From Todiramphus chloris collaris (lineage: Eukaryota > Chordata > Aves > Coraciiformes > Alcedinidae): 64,000 nucleotides of DNA. Under the pieces are notes generated by a model. The model saw only the letters and a program-made list of their open reading frames with translations, was not told the origin of the DNA and searched no databases. Below are positions 37,562 to 50,338 of the stretch, one piece after another. A program made the position numbers and the translations under genes. Positions within the stretch are counted from its first letter, which is position 1. Every line of letters begins with the position of its first letter. Location: positions 398,840-462,839 of the forward strand of contig JANVCC010000072.1 of the NCBI GenBank assembly GCA_025345505.1. Direction: 5' to 3'.

Positions 37562-38699
37562 CTGTGTGTAAAAAGCCTTTTTAAGCTGTTATCTGACTAC
37601 AGTAATTGCCACTTAAATTGATCCACGTCAACAAAACCTGGATCCCTGGAGATTCTCACCTAGAAGTCTGCTTGTGGAAGGGGCTAACAGAATGCCTGTG
37701 CATCTGAGACTACTTCAGCATTTTCTCAAGCAGCCAGCTGCATGAATAGTTTTTCCCTCTCATTATTTAATACACTGAGGCAGGCTGCAACCCATTTGGC
37801 AGTCCTTCCTGAATAAATATCTGTGGATATTTATTCGCCTTCCCCACCCCCATTTTTAACGCAGTCACTTAGAGCTTGCCCTGACAGTTTTTGCACCGAG
37901 TCTGAGATTTTAGCCGGCTAAGCAAAGGTGGACAGCCCGTCCTGTAGCACGGTTTTATTCTCAGCTAAGACGGGAAAGGCAGTGGTTTTAACACAGGAAC
38001 AATTCTGCTGTGTTCCAAGAGTCAGTACTGTGCGTAATACCAAAATGAAAGGGATACAAAGAGAGTGAAAACTCCCAAAGATAATCTTGGGCCAGTTTCT
38101 TTATAGGGCACATTACACTACACCTTTCTGGGTAGGAATCAGCTCCTTCTTTGACACTCATTCAAAACACTTTACAAAATCATTTTAAATACTCCTCTAC
38201 AACTCTTAATTTTGAAAATGCGAAAAGAATGCAAAACAGTCCCCATATTCATATATCTGATGGGGGGGGAAGATTTTTTACGCAGTGGATGATATAAGGT
38301 CACTAAGACATAGATCTGATGGAGAAGAGAAATTCCAAATGACCACCATTAGAAGCACAGAGATTGCCTTTTGCACAAACCTAGCTTAATAACAGGGCCT
38401 GGAAGTCCACTGAAATGCATCTGTAGTTCATGAAAGCTCTCTATTAACGGTGAAGGAAGAATTTAACTCAAAGCTTTTCTGTAGGACTTCTCAACTTCCC
38501 GCTCTACTTATAGCAGACTGTTGTGATACATTGTGACTTCACACAGTGGGTATTAAGTGAGTTAATTCAAAGGAGCTGAAACCTCATTGATCCTAATTGA
38601 AAGCAATACACCCAACCAAATAGTTTTCTACCCCATCTGCTCTGGCCTGCCACCAGCTATTCAATACAAGAGAATTAATAGTTTCAGATATTCTAACCG

Positions 38700-39240
38700 A
38701 CCCAATAAAAGCACTCATTTAAGCAGGACTGCATTAACAAAGTGAAAAACCAAGGGCAAAATGGGTTCAAATGGAGCATTTTACTCCTAGTTGGCTTTAA
38801 CAAAGCTGAATAATGCTTATTCTGACTTTTTATGTGCAAGACTTGATAAACTGAATGAGAAGGCACTCAATGATCAGTCAACGAGCGTTGATGAATGGTC
38901 ATTAGGACCCCCCCAATCTCAGGGAAGGCCATTCCACAAAGTGGCACACCAGCTTGAAAGGGCGGACTCACTAATGTCCAGATTTCCCCGCTTGCTTGTT
39001 CCACTTTCACTTTCAGACCACTGGCCACCAAATGAGGCTGACATATTGGAAAATAATCTTTTATGGGCGAGTGGTAAATAAAAATGGAGGCATTAGCTGG
39101 GCTTTCAAATTCAAATCTGGGAGTTTTGTCAGCCCCCAAACGTTTTGATTTTCCACCCAGCTGGAAGCTATTAGTGTTTTCTTAAGGCATCCCACTGACA
39201 GGGCAAACCCACCTAATGTGTGAGCTGTAGAGCTGATGGA
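38700..39240. promoter_or_regulatory. Candidate regulatory block with PRDM1/IRF-like site
   Basis: Unique sequence about 3.5 kb upstream of exon 1a. It contains ACTTTCACTTTC at 39003-39014, which on the other strand is GAAAGTGAAAGT, a close match to the PRDM1/IRF-type motif. Homeodomain-like TAAT and CAATAAAA cores also occur. Both strands happen to be open for about 90 codons (38791-39081 + and 38867-39139 -), but neither resembles a protein I know. Regulatory function is a guess from composition and motifs. Confidence 0.25.
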
Positions 39241-40721
39241 GGGGGGGGGAAAGGATGGTGACCACTTCTGGATGCTTTCTGAACTTTCTTCAGTTGATTG
39301 TCCAACCAAAGTACAGTAGTAGCAACGCCTTCAGGAGAAGTTCACCAGTTTCTTGTTGCTCAACATCTCCTGTTGGCTGGTGCAAGAGTAGTCCACATAG
39401 GGCTGTAACAGGTACCTTCAGTGTGACTTTCTCCTTGACTTTGTACTTTGCCTCCCTTGTTTTTACTGCACTACCACAAGAAAAAAAAAAAGTAAAACAA
39501 CCAAAAAAATTAAAAAGAAAAGAAAACCCACCACAAACCTCAAGCTATTGAAGAAAGGAACTTCTTTATAAGCTTCAAATTCTTTGCCTGGAAACCGAAC
39601 TAAAATATTCCAATAAGAAATGTGCTTATCTGTTAACAGTAGCTCTTAATGCACGCAACAAAATACATTTGCCAGATAACACTAAACGAAACATTTCCCC
39701 AAGCAATTCCTTATTGCCAAGGATTTCTGGATTTCTGGGGGGGAAAAAACCAACAACAAAACCAAGACAAATGGGACCCTTAAAACATACATAGCTCTGC
39801 GAAATCCAGACTAATTGAGAGTGCCTACACAAACGCTCAATAGTTGAAAGCCAGAGTCACCAAGCTGGGGAAAAAAATTATTGGTTGTCTAAGAGAAACT
39901 GTTCATCACGTTACCTCTAGTACCAGATTAAAATCATTTGAGGTGAGAAAGGATTCGTCTCTCTTTTCAGTTAAGAAAACTTAAGACTCATACTATTTCA
40001 ATGGGAAAATCATAATTTTGTCCTCTTAAAAAAAGCTTTCAAATCGTCTGTTGGGAAAAAGCAACCTTGACAGTGGGTCAGACCTGGAAACCTAGATTAT
40101 TGTCTGTGGCTTTTTGATGAAAAAACGACGAATCAACAAAATTGATTCTTGTTGAACTCCGCCAAAAATCCCAGCAGCACTTCAGATATATTTCAGGTTT
40201 TAAACCACTGAAAACATACATAAAGACCTATCACGGGAGAAGAACAGTGCCACCAAGAATTAACTACCTCAGAATGAAGGCCAACATTGGCTTCAAAACA
40301 CATGCTCTTTTGCTTTCTGTACACGTTTTAGTAACAACATTGAGGTGGAGGAATCACATTTCTGTACCTGTTTTGGTGTCTATTTCTTCCACTTGATCTG
40401 GGCCAAACCAAGGTTTGCCTTGCGCTTTTCATTAATTACAATATTTTCTATTATGTGGGTAAAGTAAATTAGAATTGACTGCTAATTTGTGTCATCAGTT
40501 GGATTTCAAAGGAATCTGATACACCATCTGAGAGCAGACAGCACCGATGCACTTTAAAAAATTTGATATTGATTTGATATTATTTCTGAAAGGAGACAAG
40601 AAAATAGCAAAAATGTCGTTTCGCTGACAGAAGAAAGAACACATTCAATGTGAACCAGTGAAGCCTGGGTGAGAATATCTGGTCGTGCTGAACTAGGGTC
40701 GTATTTTAAGATTAGGAAAAG

Positions 40722-40736
40722 AAAAAAAAAAAAAAA
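40722..40736. repeat. A15 homopolymer
   Basis: A simple run of A, with further A-rich sequence to about 40757. Confidence 0.85.
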
Positions 40737-40819
40737 GCCCAGTAAAAGGAAAAAAAAAGGGTTCAAGCTATCAGTTGCTTTTTGACTTGAGGCTCAGACT
40801 GTTTGCTCATTTAACAGGG

Positions 40820-42760
40820 GTAGAGAAACTCCTCCTGCTGAAGTATATTAACCCTAGTTTTGACCTCTAATCGATGCCTTTTCAATGCATAGGATTTTCA
40901 TAATAAAGATAATGTGAGAGCATATTTGTGTGAAAGCGTATCTACCACTACCCATAAATTCAAGCCTTGCATTTTTCTTTGTAACATGTCAATATTTGTG
41001 ACACTAACTAAACATATTTTATTCATTTGACAAGGACTGTTATATTATATTGAAAACTTTTGTTTCAATGTCACCACCTCCCCATTTTGACTGATGGCGA
41101 GTTAGTTTTGTTAAAGCGCACGGGGTGATAGCGTATGCTCCAGTGAACTTTCCCTCCTCTCAGCACCAGAGACAAAAACCTGCAGCTCTGCTCTGTGCTG
41201 GCAGCCATCTGGCCAGCTTTCTCTCAATGCCTGCCCCACACCACACTGCAGGCAAAATTTCAGGGCTCTAGAGCTCTGTGGAGCTATTCATGACATACCA
41301 ATTTCACATTTTCTGCTTGTAGGCTTGCAACAATAAATGCTAATGAGGGCTATGAATGACATTTTTAAAGACAATAAAAAGGTCTCCAAATCCCTTGCAT
41401 ATGGAGACACTATTTTCTAAACTTCACCTTCTGTTAGGGAGCCATTACACTCGAAAGGAAAAAAATAACCTAAGGAGAACAATGAGATGATCAAAGCATA
41501 ACCGAGTCCTTACGAATTCCAAAGAAAACAATGTTTGCAAAGCTGGCGTAATGACAGATAGATTTTATGCCGATGTGCAGCGGTAACACTTCGGTGCAGG
41601 AACTCTTCTTTTTCAACAGCGCTGCTACTTATCCGGGGGGTGGGAATCCACAGCAAATCCTCACTTCCACTGATCACGTAGAACTCCACAAGCCATAGAT
41701 TTGAACTTTTTAATTACTAATCTCTAGATGAGTGCAAGAGTGAACTGTTATCATTAATTGGTTCAGAATGCCACGAGAGATTACCGCACTGACCAAGCAT
41801 GGCCAAGAAAAATGGCAAAGTTTCATCTTTTCTTTCCCCGGATCTCCCTTTTGCACTGCCACTGATGCTCTAATGAAAAGGGGGGGTGCGGGGGGACAGA
41901 AAAAACAACCTGCCTTCAGTCTTGGTACTGTGTTTTATCCTTAATTAAAGACAGCTTTGCCTTATTAGCAAGGATTAAAACCACTTTCTGGAAAATCCAC
42001 CAGGTGGAGCAAATACACAGCGATACAAAACATCTATTTCTGCTCGGACTGCCATTTCCAACAGGGGGGAAAAAATGGTTTATATGGAGATAGTCTGGCC
42101 TCTTGACCTCCCTCCTTCACCCTTTTGTCATATATTGATCAATTTGTTCTTATTTACTGCATTTGTAATGGTGTGTAAGCTTTGCTCAAAGAGGCCTCGA
42201 TACGAAGCTATTGTTGCTGATGAGACTCAACACAAATTTGAAAGCCACGACAGTCATTAAATATATAAGGCAATTTATAGAATAATATTAGCCAACGTAA
42301 GTATATATTCAACAACATAAGGATAACGTCCTGCTTGTAAAACAACCTGACAAGCATTCAGAAAATAAAAGATTGTGGCAGACAGCAAAATCTTTACGCT
42401 GGCCTCCCCTATAATGGGCTGGAAACCATTCTGTGTGCCTTGGGATGTGCTGAGATACTTGGTAGCAGCAGTAACATCACTGCAGTGCCATTGTACCGTG
42501 TGTCAGTGTTTACTAGGAATGCTTTTATTTTAGTGTGACACCCGTCAACGACTCAAGAGCGCTGTGAATGAGGACTGCAAATGAATATTTGAGCGTATCT
42601 AGGACAGCTAAGCATTATTTCCCCCTGGATTTCCAGAGCCAGGTGAGAAAGCCACTTCCTCATCAAATATTTTAACTTTCCCTGACAAATGGAAAGGTCT
42701 AATGGCATAAAGGCAGGGGGCACCTTTTTTGCATGATGAGAACTAAATTCTAACAGAAAA
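40820..42760. promoter_or_regulatory. Candidate non-coding regulatory cluster
   Basis: Nearly 2 kb of unique sequence with few low-complexity tracts, repeated TAAT/ATTA homeodomain cores (for example TCATTAATTGG near 41753), an octamer-like TTGCATAT near 41395 and a CTCF-like site at 41997. No exon is visible. It lies 5.6-7.5 kb upstream of exon 1a. I call it only because texture and motif density differ from the surrounding intron. Alignment to other birds and mammals would decide. Confidence 0.25.
41997..42010 (+). promoter_or_regulatory. CTCF-like motif
   Basis: CCACCAGGTGGAGC differs from the CTCF core consensus at about one position. Its orientation is the same as the motif at 18718. 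Binding is not demonstrated. Confidence 0.45.
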
Positions 42761-45392
42761 GTGGTTATGGATGAGTCTTCGCACAGTTATAATAGGACAA
42801 CCCACTGGCAGACCCTGTAATTGCTAAAATGGCAAAGCAGTATTACCAGGTGAACTGCTCTAACGCAGTTCAGTGTGTCAAAACACAGCAAAATCAGTAC
42901 ACAGACTCATTCAACCCTTCCAGATGGAAAAGCATTATCGTTTGAGCAACAAAGGGAAGGTGCTGGGTTTAGTCAAAGGCATCTTTTTCTTTCCATTGTT
43001 TCCTTAGTTACACCTCCCATCACGTTTTTCTCTCACTTTTCCATTCAGTACCCTCTGCCATAAGATCTGCTCCTTACGTCCTCAATTCTGGGGCCACCTC
43101 CTCGCCCTGCTACATACCTCCCTTCTCCAAACCACTACGTGACTTGTCTCTGCCCCTGCTGCCTCGGACGTTCATCCTCTCCCACCTCTGCCAGCCCTGA
43201 AAGCTTGAAGTTCCAGAATTCGAAGCCGAGTACTACCATAAAATATTTCCCACAATTAACACCTAAATGAAAAATCAACAACGAGCACTCTGAACGCTGT
43301 AGGACAAACACTGTGCCAGTTAGGTTTCCATTACAAAACTGAGACAGAAGTGCAATTGGAGGAACACACCACAGTCCCTGGAAGCATAACGCGCTGACAA
43401 AAGCTTTGTGCTTTTAGTCTGACCCGGACAAATCCCATCATAGCTAAGGAAAATTAACATACAAAATCTTTGTTTCTTTAGGAACGAGGAGGAGCCTTGA
43501 GGAACAGAGGCCATTACATATCATTTCATTTTATCTAATTATGTTGCACTCCGCATGGTGCTTCGTTGTAGCCATTCAGAAGAGAAGCAGGAGAAGAATG
43601 CAGAGGTGATTATGAAGTGGAATTTCATACCAAGAGCAAATTACACCACTTCACACTAGGAGAACATCTGCAAAGAGCAGCAGTAAGTGTTTGGGCACAA
43701 TGCAAGGTGCCGATTTTAATAAAGCCCAAGACAGCTTGGGAACTGTTACCCGTCAGAACTTTCCTTAAGATTGTCACAGCAGAGATGCTTAAGATAAATA
43801 TTTTTTTTCAAACAGAATGCTGATTTGAAACCATTATCTCTGAGGCATTTTTTTGAGACGACAACCGTGGATTAAAAGCCATCATTTGCTGCAAAGAGGA
43901 ACTAGACACTCAACGGGTGGGAGGAAAGACAGTGTGGTTATTGTCATCACCACACATCCACGAAGAACTTTCTTTTACTGTGTTGCTGGTTGAGGTGGGC
44001 AATGACTGGCTAGAGGTCATGGACAGTTCATTAGATTATGAACTCTGCACAAACCATAAAGGCATGTAAAACACTGGAAGGAGGGGCATGACTTGAAAAG
44101 GTTTAACTAACTGATAGCTCTTTCATACAGGCATGTAATTTCCTTTGTACGTACAAAACCTACAGGAACATGACACTGGCCACAATAAATAAACCATCTA
44201 TTTTTCATCCTGTAGATACAAGCAATGCTTTTTTTTTTAAACTATGGCTTCTTTGCAGTACAACAGGATAAAGAAATTTAAAACATCACGTCTAGGGAAT
44301 TCATTTTTACTTGAAGGCACCTTTAGACCAGAATAGTCTAAGGAGCTCATAAATGAAGAAGAGGGCCTGATTCTAAAGGTGAAGGATTATGGCCATATTT
44401 AAGAGTTTATTAGATCACGATTATAGATCTGATACACTGTAACAGCTCTTTTGTTGCACCATCCCCTGCAAATCCTTCTTAGCGTGAGGATTAGTGGCAC
44501 AATGTATCATAACAACTCTTTCGGTTCCCGCTGCGCCAGGGCTGGCTCCCAGCTGCGGATGCGCACTGAAGGCTCCCTTCTCTCAATGAAGGCTCCCCAG
44601 ACCTTCACCTGGTACTGTTTGCAAGCGAGAAGAAAAGTACACCCTTAAATCTGTTTTACAAAATCCTAATGAAATATTAGCAGGGAAAAATAAGTTACTG
44701 CTCAAACCATTTTGATATCTACCTAGTACCCAAAATCAATAGCATGTGAAAATGTCCTCCAAGACTGCCGGCATAAACGGTACAGACTGGACCAAAAGCC
44801 TTCAGCATAAAAGAAAATGAAACTCCGGTTAACTTTCAGATCTCCTTCTGCACAAATATCTTTCTTGGACCAGTTTCTGCCTGTAACAATAAAAGGCAAT
44901 AGTCACATGCTACACTCATTGCTGCTGCAAAGCCTTATCAATTACGTTCCCTCCCTCTACTCCTTGTACCTTGTGATCTTAAATTCTGCCAGTACAACTA
45001 CAAACAGCACCGTGCAATAAACCAGAGTATTAAAATTATCCAAATAAGTCATATTTTTCATTTATCATTCAAATGAGAAGTCATACTTTAATTCTTCACA
45101 AGTAAAATATTTTTTTTTAAAATCAAGATATTTGCTTAAATGAACGCTTCAGTATCTTTCAGCTGTAACTTTGAGCTTTACATCCTGCTGAACACTTTCC
45201 ATCTAAAGGCCCAAACCTGAGCAGTGCACAGAGCCCGGCCCCATGCACCCACAGCTTCAGCTTATTGAGTAAACTCAACAAACAGCAGCTATAAGGAGCA
45301 AGGACTACAACTGACCCTATCCCAACATTTTAACGTTGAACATCAAATGGGACATCTAAGAAAATCACATGAATAATGAGAATGGCAGCGTT

Positions 45393-45420
45393 GCCAGAAC
45401 CAGAATGGCCTGGTTCTGGC
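45393..45420. repeat. Perfect 10-bp inverted repeat (hairpin)
   Basis: GCCAGAACCA and TGGTTCTGGC flank an 8-base loop. Pairing does not extend outward, so the stem is too short for a typical microRNA precursor. Confidence 0.8.
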
Positions 45421-47096
45421 CATGCCAGAATAAACACTGGCTTGGGTTTGAATCCATGGGATAAATAAAAATAATGTTTCCAAGCATGCAGAAAATGAAA
45501 AAAATTAAAGTGGCAAGAACGATGATTGTGTTAATGATGACTATTAAAAAACAGAAACAAAAAAAAAACCTTTTCAAATGTTTATTTGCTCCCTAACACA
45601 AACTCTACCTGAAAGAACTTGCTCCTTGGAAGATTTTTAACACTGAGAACAAAAGAGACTGAGCAAGATGAGAAAGAATAAAGTAAAAGGAAAAAACTGT
45701 AAACTCAGAAGCGAAAGGGTTAACGTGTTTTGTTTCAGTTGGTATTATACCAATGCCAGAATTACAAGGGAAAGGCTAAAAAGAGCCAATTTTTATTTTT
45801 TTTTTTAATTATTATTCTTTAAAAGAATCAGGCCTATCTGTCACAAGGTTGTCCGGGCTGGAAGAACCGGCAGGAACCTCAAATTCCTGACCAAACCCTG
45901 TTCCACACAATGCCTCCTGAATGGAAGGAACCCAGGCCCGGCAGAGATAGCCCGCTGTCAGGAACAAGCCCTGACGTTTGCAGACAGACAGGGCTGGCCT
46001 CGCAGGATGTCAGAGCAGCAAACTGCTGTTCAAGATACTGGGTTTTCACACACTCCCAGCCTGGATGTTTTGCTCTTCAGGTAATTAAACAAGGAAATGG
46101 GGCTGATGTGTACGAGTCTGACCCCCGCGCCGCGGCTCCGCGGCTCTGCGTATCGACTTCCGCGCCAGAGCCCTCTCCTCCTGCTCCCCACACCAACCTC
46201 CAAAACAAATCCTCCTGGAAATGTCCACTGCTGTCTATTCCGTTCAGTTTTTATTTATTTTATTTCCTTTTTGCTCTTATTTCAGAAGGCTGAGATTACT
46301 TGCTCTGTTCCACACGCCTTGCCGCTTTCTCATAAAAAGAAGGTAAAAAGGACAGAAATGGGTACTTTCAGGTAGCTGCTCTACAGCCAGCCATTCAAAA
46401 TATTACATATCTGGGGAAGGGGAGGAACAGACAGAAAGATGAGGCAAGGAATTCCCACGTGAATGCTTACATTAAGGTCATCGCTCAAAATGAAACAGAT
46501 CTTGGAAAGTGTTTCCAATTCATCCAACCAACTGCCAGACATTGACTTATTAAGAAATAAAATTATTCTAATTTAAGAATCATTGAAGGTTCTTTGTCTT
46601 ACAAGAGGACATAAATCATAGAACCAGTGTTTTCTGTCTCTTTTTCTGCAAATTTAAGAAATGGGAAAAGGCAGGTGTTACCACCTATACGTGGTGGAAA
46701 CCCTACCCAGGCTGCTGCTCTGCCACTGACCTAGTTTCTGTGCTCCTTAACGGCTATTTAAACAAAAATTATTTTTAAAAAAGGTAACACATTCGTACTT
46801 CTTTCTGAAAAATGCACAGAATAGAACATTGGCTGAAAAGAGAGGAGCCCAGAAGAAAGAGGAGTACAAAAGCATGCCTGCTTGTCTGTGTTCAACACAA
46901 AGAACATTAAATGAAAACAACTGGCACGCCGCCAAATTCCTATACAGGCAGAGATTCAAATAAATTGATTTCACGCATCACACTGACCTGGGATCTGTGA
47001 GCAGTGGTACAATACACTCGCTGCTCCATGTGGGGCAAAGCCCATTAACGTTATCAGTGCCACAGTACGTTACCGATGGGTGCGGAGCGATGTCAT

Positions 47097-47146
47097 GGGG
47101 GGGGGGGGGGAGCGGGAAGAAACGCCACAGAGCACACACCCAACGG
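47097..47146 (+). repeat. G14 run and GC-rich left edge of gap
   Basis: Fourteen consecutive G at 47097-47110, followed by short GC-rich sequence up to the gap. Together with the G-runs on the right side it explains loss of coverage here. Confidence 0.85.
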
Positions 47147-47246
47147 NNNNNNNNNNNNNNNNNNNNNNNNNNNNNNNNNNNNNNNNNNNNNNNNNNNNNN
47201 NNNNNNNNNNNNNNNNNNNNNNNNNNNNNNNNNNNNNNNNNNNNNN
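47147..47246. other. Assembly gap (100 N)
   Basis: Exactly 100 unknown bases, so the true length is not known. It is flanked by G14 on the left and by G10 (47251-47260) and G6 (47265-47270) on the right. Open frames through it are artefacts. Confidence 0.98.
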
Positions 47247-47469
47247 GGATGGGGGGGGGGAGTAGGGGGGCAGGAATAAAAGAGAGAAAAAACCCAAAAC
47301 TCTGCAAACTCAGGGCAGGGAAAAAAACACTTTGAAAAAGGGACTTGGGCTTCAGCTGGAGTGCTTGGTTTCAGGTTACTAATAAATATATCATATTGTG
47401 AGAGCTCGTCCTCTGCTCACCTTGAATGTTTCAAGGATTATATTTTCAAATTAAAATAAATACTAATGT

Positions 47470-47482
47470 CACACACACACAC
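47470..47482. repeat. Short CA microsatellite
   Basis: About six and a half CA units in unique intronic sequence. Confidence 0.8.
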
Positions 47483-50338
47483 TCCCCTTTCATTCTACGT
47501 TTAACACAGTTGTTCTCAAACTCAGTTATTCTCTGTAAATTTCCTCCCTTCCCCATCCGCCAGCATTTCATATAGATTATGGGTTATTTTCTTTGTACTT
47601 CAAAAGCTGGATTCCTGCCCAGGATACTCTTACTGGCTCGGAAAGTAAGCTAGAGAAATCAGCCACCACTCTCAGCTGGTCCAAAGCAACCTGACCTACA
47701 GAGAAAAATGAGTTATTTGCAAGGCAGCCAGGAGCAGGGCCCCAGTTCCCTTTGCAGAGTCACCCAGGCACGCTCCCTCATCACCAAGCGTTCTCTACGA
47801 GCCAGCGCATTTCGAATTGCACTTTCTTCCGACCTGTGAAGTAACCCACGTGTGCCGTGGAGTCTCTTCTTGTCATCCCGGCTTTGTTTCTCATTAAGAA
47901 TCTCTCACACTCCCAATCGAGAGCGATGCCAGCAAACCACAGGTGTGAGCCACATGAACAGATGAAAATCTGATCGTGAGCTGTGTAACGACAATTCACT
48001 GTCTATAATACACTCGTCCCCTTTTTTATCTGTTATATGTTAGAATGAGGGGTTTATGATTATTTCAGTTGTACTCTTTAAGATACATAGCCAAGCAAAC
48101 AAGAATTTTGAGGATAAAAAAAAGGCAACCAGGAAAAGAAGACTCTGCCATAGCAAAAATATGGATGAGGATGCACAAAAGGGATCACAAAAGCCTAGGC
48201 GGGTAGTCTAGGGCTACAAGATGCCACTGCTTCAAGGAGGTGACAGATTCAAACACCTTTTATTCCACTGCGGTTTCAAACAGTAAGTCAAATCTTCTTG
48301 GGCATAGCAAAGTCTGTATTAAATTAAGCACCAAAAGTGTTGGCCTCAACTCTCACCACTCATCCCAGCTTGAACGTGGAGCTTCTTGGTCCTTTAAGAC
48401 TAAGATTTTTCATCACGTGACAAACACATTTCAACCAGATATAGCTACCTTAGGCAGTCACCTCATTTCAAGTTAATGTCAAAACAGGAATGCCCAACCT
48501 AAAGATCTAGCAATTGCTAACTGATTGCTACCGATTACTCTCTTTTATAAAGAGCTACAAAGCAGTTTTGAGCTATCTTCATCACCAAGGTGAAAACTAT
48601 ACAACATCATTAACTCTCTAAGTTGTATTATAGAGGGGATGTGTTTGTTTTGGTAGAAGGCTACACTGACAGAACCGCACAGGAAAGGGAATCTTTCAGT
48701 AGACAGCAATTTCACAGTGGTAGAGATGTGCCTGCACCCAGGTGATACAGGCAGCATGAGCTGCCCGATGGTTAACAAGACAGATAACAAGCTGTTCCCG
48801 CCCATTTATGAATATTTCAGTAGTACAACCAGATCGTTTGGACTTTGTAAGGAGGAAGTGAATTTTAGTCTCGTTAATTCCCTCTTTCTATAAAAATGAA
48901 TAGTATTAGAAAACAAGCCTTTCTCCTAAGTTGTAGGAAATTTCCATTATCTTGCACGTGCTCTGACAGCGGTGAAGTACAATAAGCTTCCCATTAGTAT
49001 GCCAGGATTGCACGCTTCAGACATTAAATCTTTACTTTCACATTTATTTATTTTTGAAATCCTTTATGAAGACCCATATGGCAAAAGAAACCAACCAACA
49101 ACCACCTGTACAGGGTACACTTGCACTGTGAAAAATAAACCGTAGATAGAAAAAAAAGGAGAACTAGTCAGAAGCTATACACTGCTAAATCAGCAAAATA
49201 AAATGAAAGAAGAAACCCTGCTAAGATTACTCAGTGTTTTTCAACGCTGCTTGTGTACAGGAAGGTCCCAGAGAAGCATTGACTTGTTTTAAACTGAGCT
49301 AGGAACTCAAATTAGAATGCAAATTCATTTTTAATAGGATTTAATTTTTCAAAAGCGCGTTCACACCGGTGCCTAAAACCTCAGCCCCGGCCCTGTGGCA
49401 CAGCGCGATGCGCAGAGCCTCCTGCTGCTCTCTCAGCTCTGCTCCGGTCCCTTTCCACGCTCCGCAGGCACAGCAGCCCGGCCTGCATCCTCTCGGGTGG
49501 GGAGACGACTGATAGGATCAAGACTTAGCTCCCTTCCAAACTAACCAGAGCACAGCCTAGAGTACTCAGATACTGTTTATTTTATTTTGGTATCATACTC
49601 TGTCAAAGTTAGGTCACAGGCGAAACGGTCCAACGCTGAGAAAGTATCAGTCTTGGAAAGTACTTAAAATCAGTTCAGTAGTTCCTCACCACCTAGACAA
49701 ACCATTTTAAGAGGAACAACATAGCTACAGTAAAGACTGGAATGGCAGTCAGAGGTTAGCTAGAAAATCTGTTCTGCCATGGCAGCTTTACTTTTCCAGT
49801 ATGGTAAAAATCTTTGCACGTAGCAGCAACAATCTCCATTCTCATGATCATCTCAATCAAATCTATCACAGATTCCCAATGCAATGAGTTAAACAGAGGC
49901 TTCCAGTATATTACAAACTCAACCATTTTTGTCAGTTTTGTTCCTTAACCTGTCTGCAAATACTGGTCTAAATTCACAGCTCAGGAAACTGAACTTTATT
50001 CTTTTCACAGGACAACCAAGTAATATTTACATGGAACACAAAGAGTACATATGCCATCAAACACAAAGAAAAACACAGTTAAGAATTTCACATGGACACA
50101 TTTTTACGTTAATAGTTTTGAGATGCCATCACAGATGGATTTTATTGGCATTACTATACTCTTCTTTCTCAGTGATATTAAAATGAAGACACCACTTTCA
50201 CTTATTTAGGCAGACTCTTTGGAGGCTAAAGGGAAAGATTTCTTTTTTAATTACAGTTTACAAGGCAAGGTACAGTCATTACAAATAACTTCTAAAAAGT
50301 ATGCATATTACAAGATCAAATATTATTCTGTTCCTTAC

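Larger units (their letters stand above)
35571..50338 (-). other. Intron between exons 1b and 1a, and flank of promoter 1a
   Basis: About 15 kb that is intron for the MTG8b transcript and 5' flank for MTG8a. It holds no recognisable exon or LINE. Unique blocks at 38.7-39.25 and 40.8-42.8 kb look like regulatory DNA. Other contents are T/A runs (37546-37561, 40722-40736), G-runs (39241-39249, 41880-41896), a 10-bp-stem inverted repeat (45393-45420), an N gap (47147-47246) and a short CA repeat (47470-47482). Confidence 0.75.

Noticed and set aside
45393-45420. Hairpin considered as a microRNA gene
   Set aside because: The stem is only 10 bp and flanking bases do not pair, which is too short for a precursor.
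45910-46293. 127-codon plus-strand frame in a GC-richer patch
   Set aside because: No domain recognised. It runs into a T-rich segment and has no supporting splice sites.
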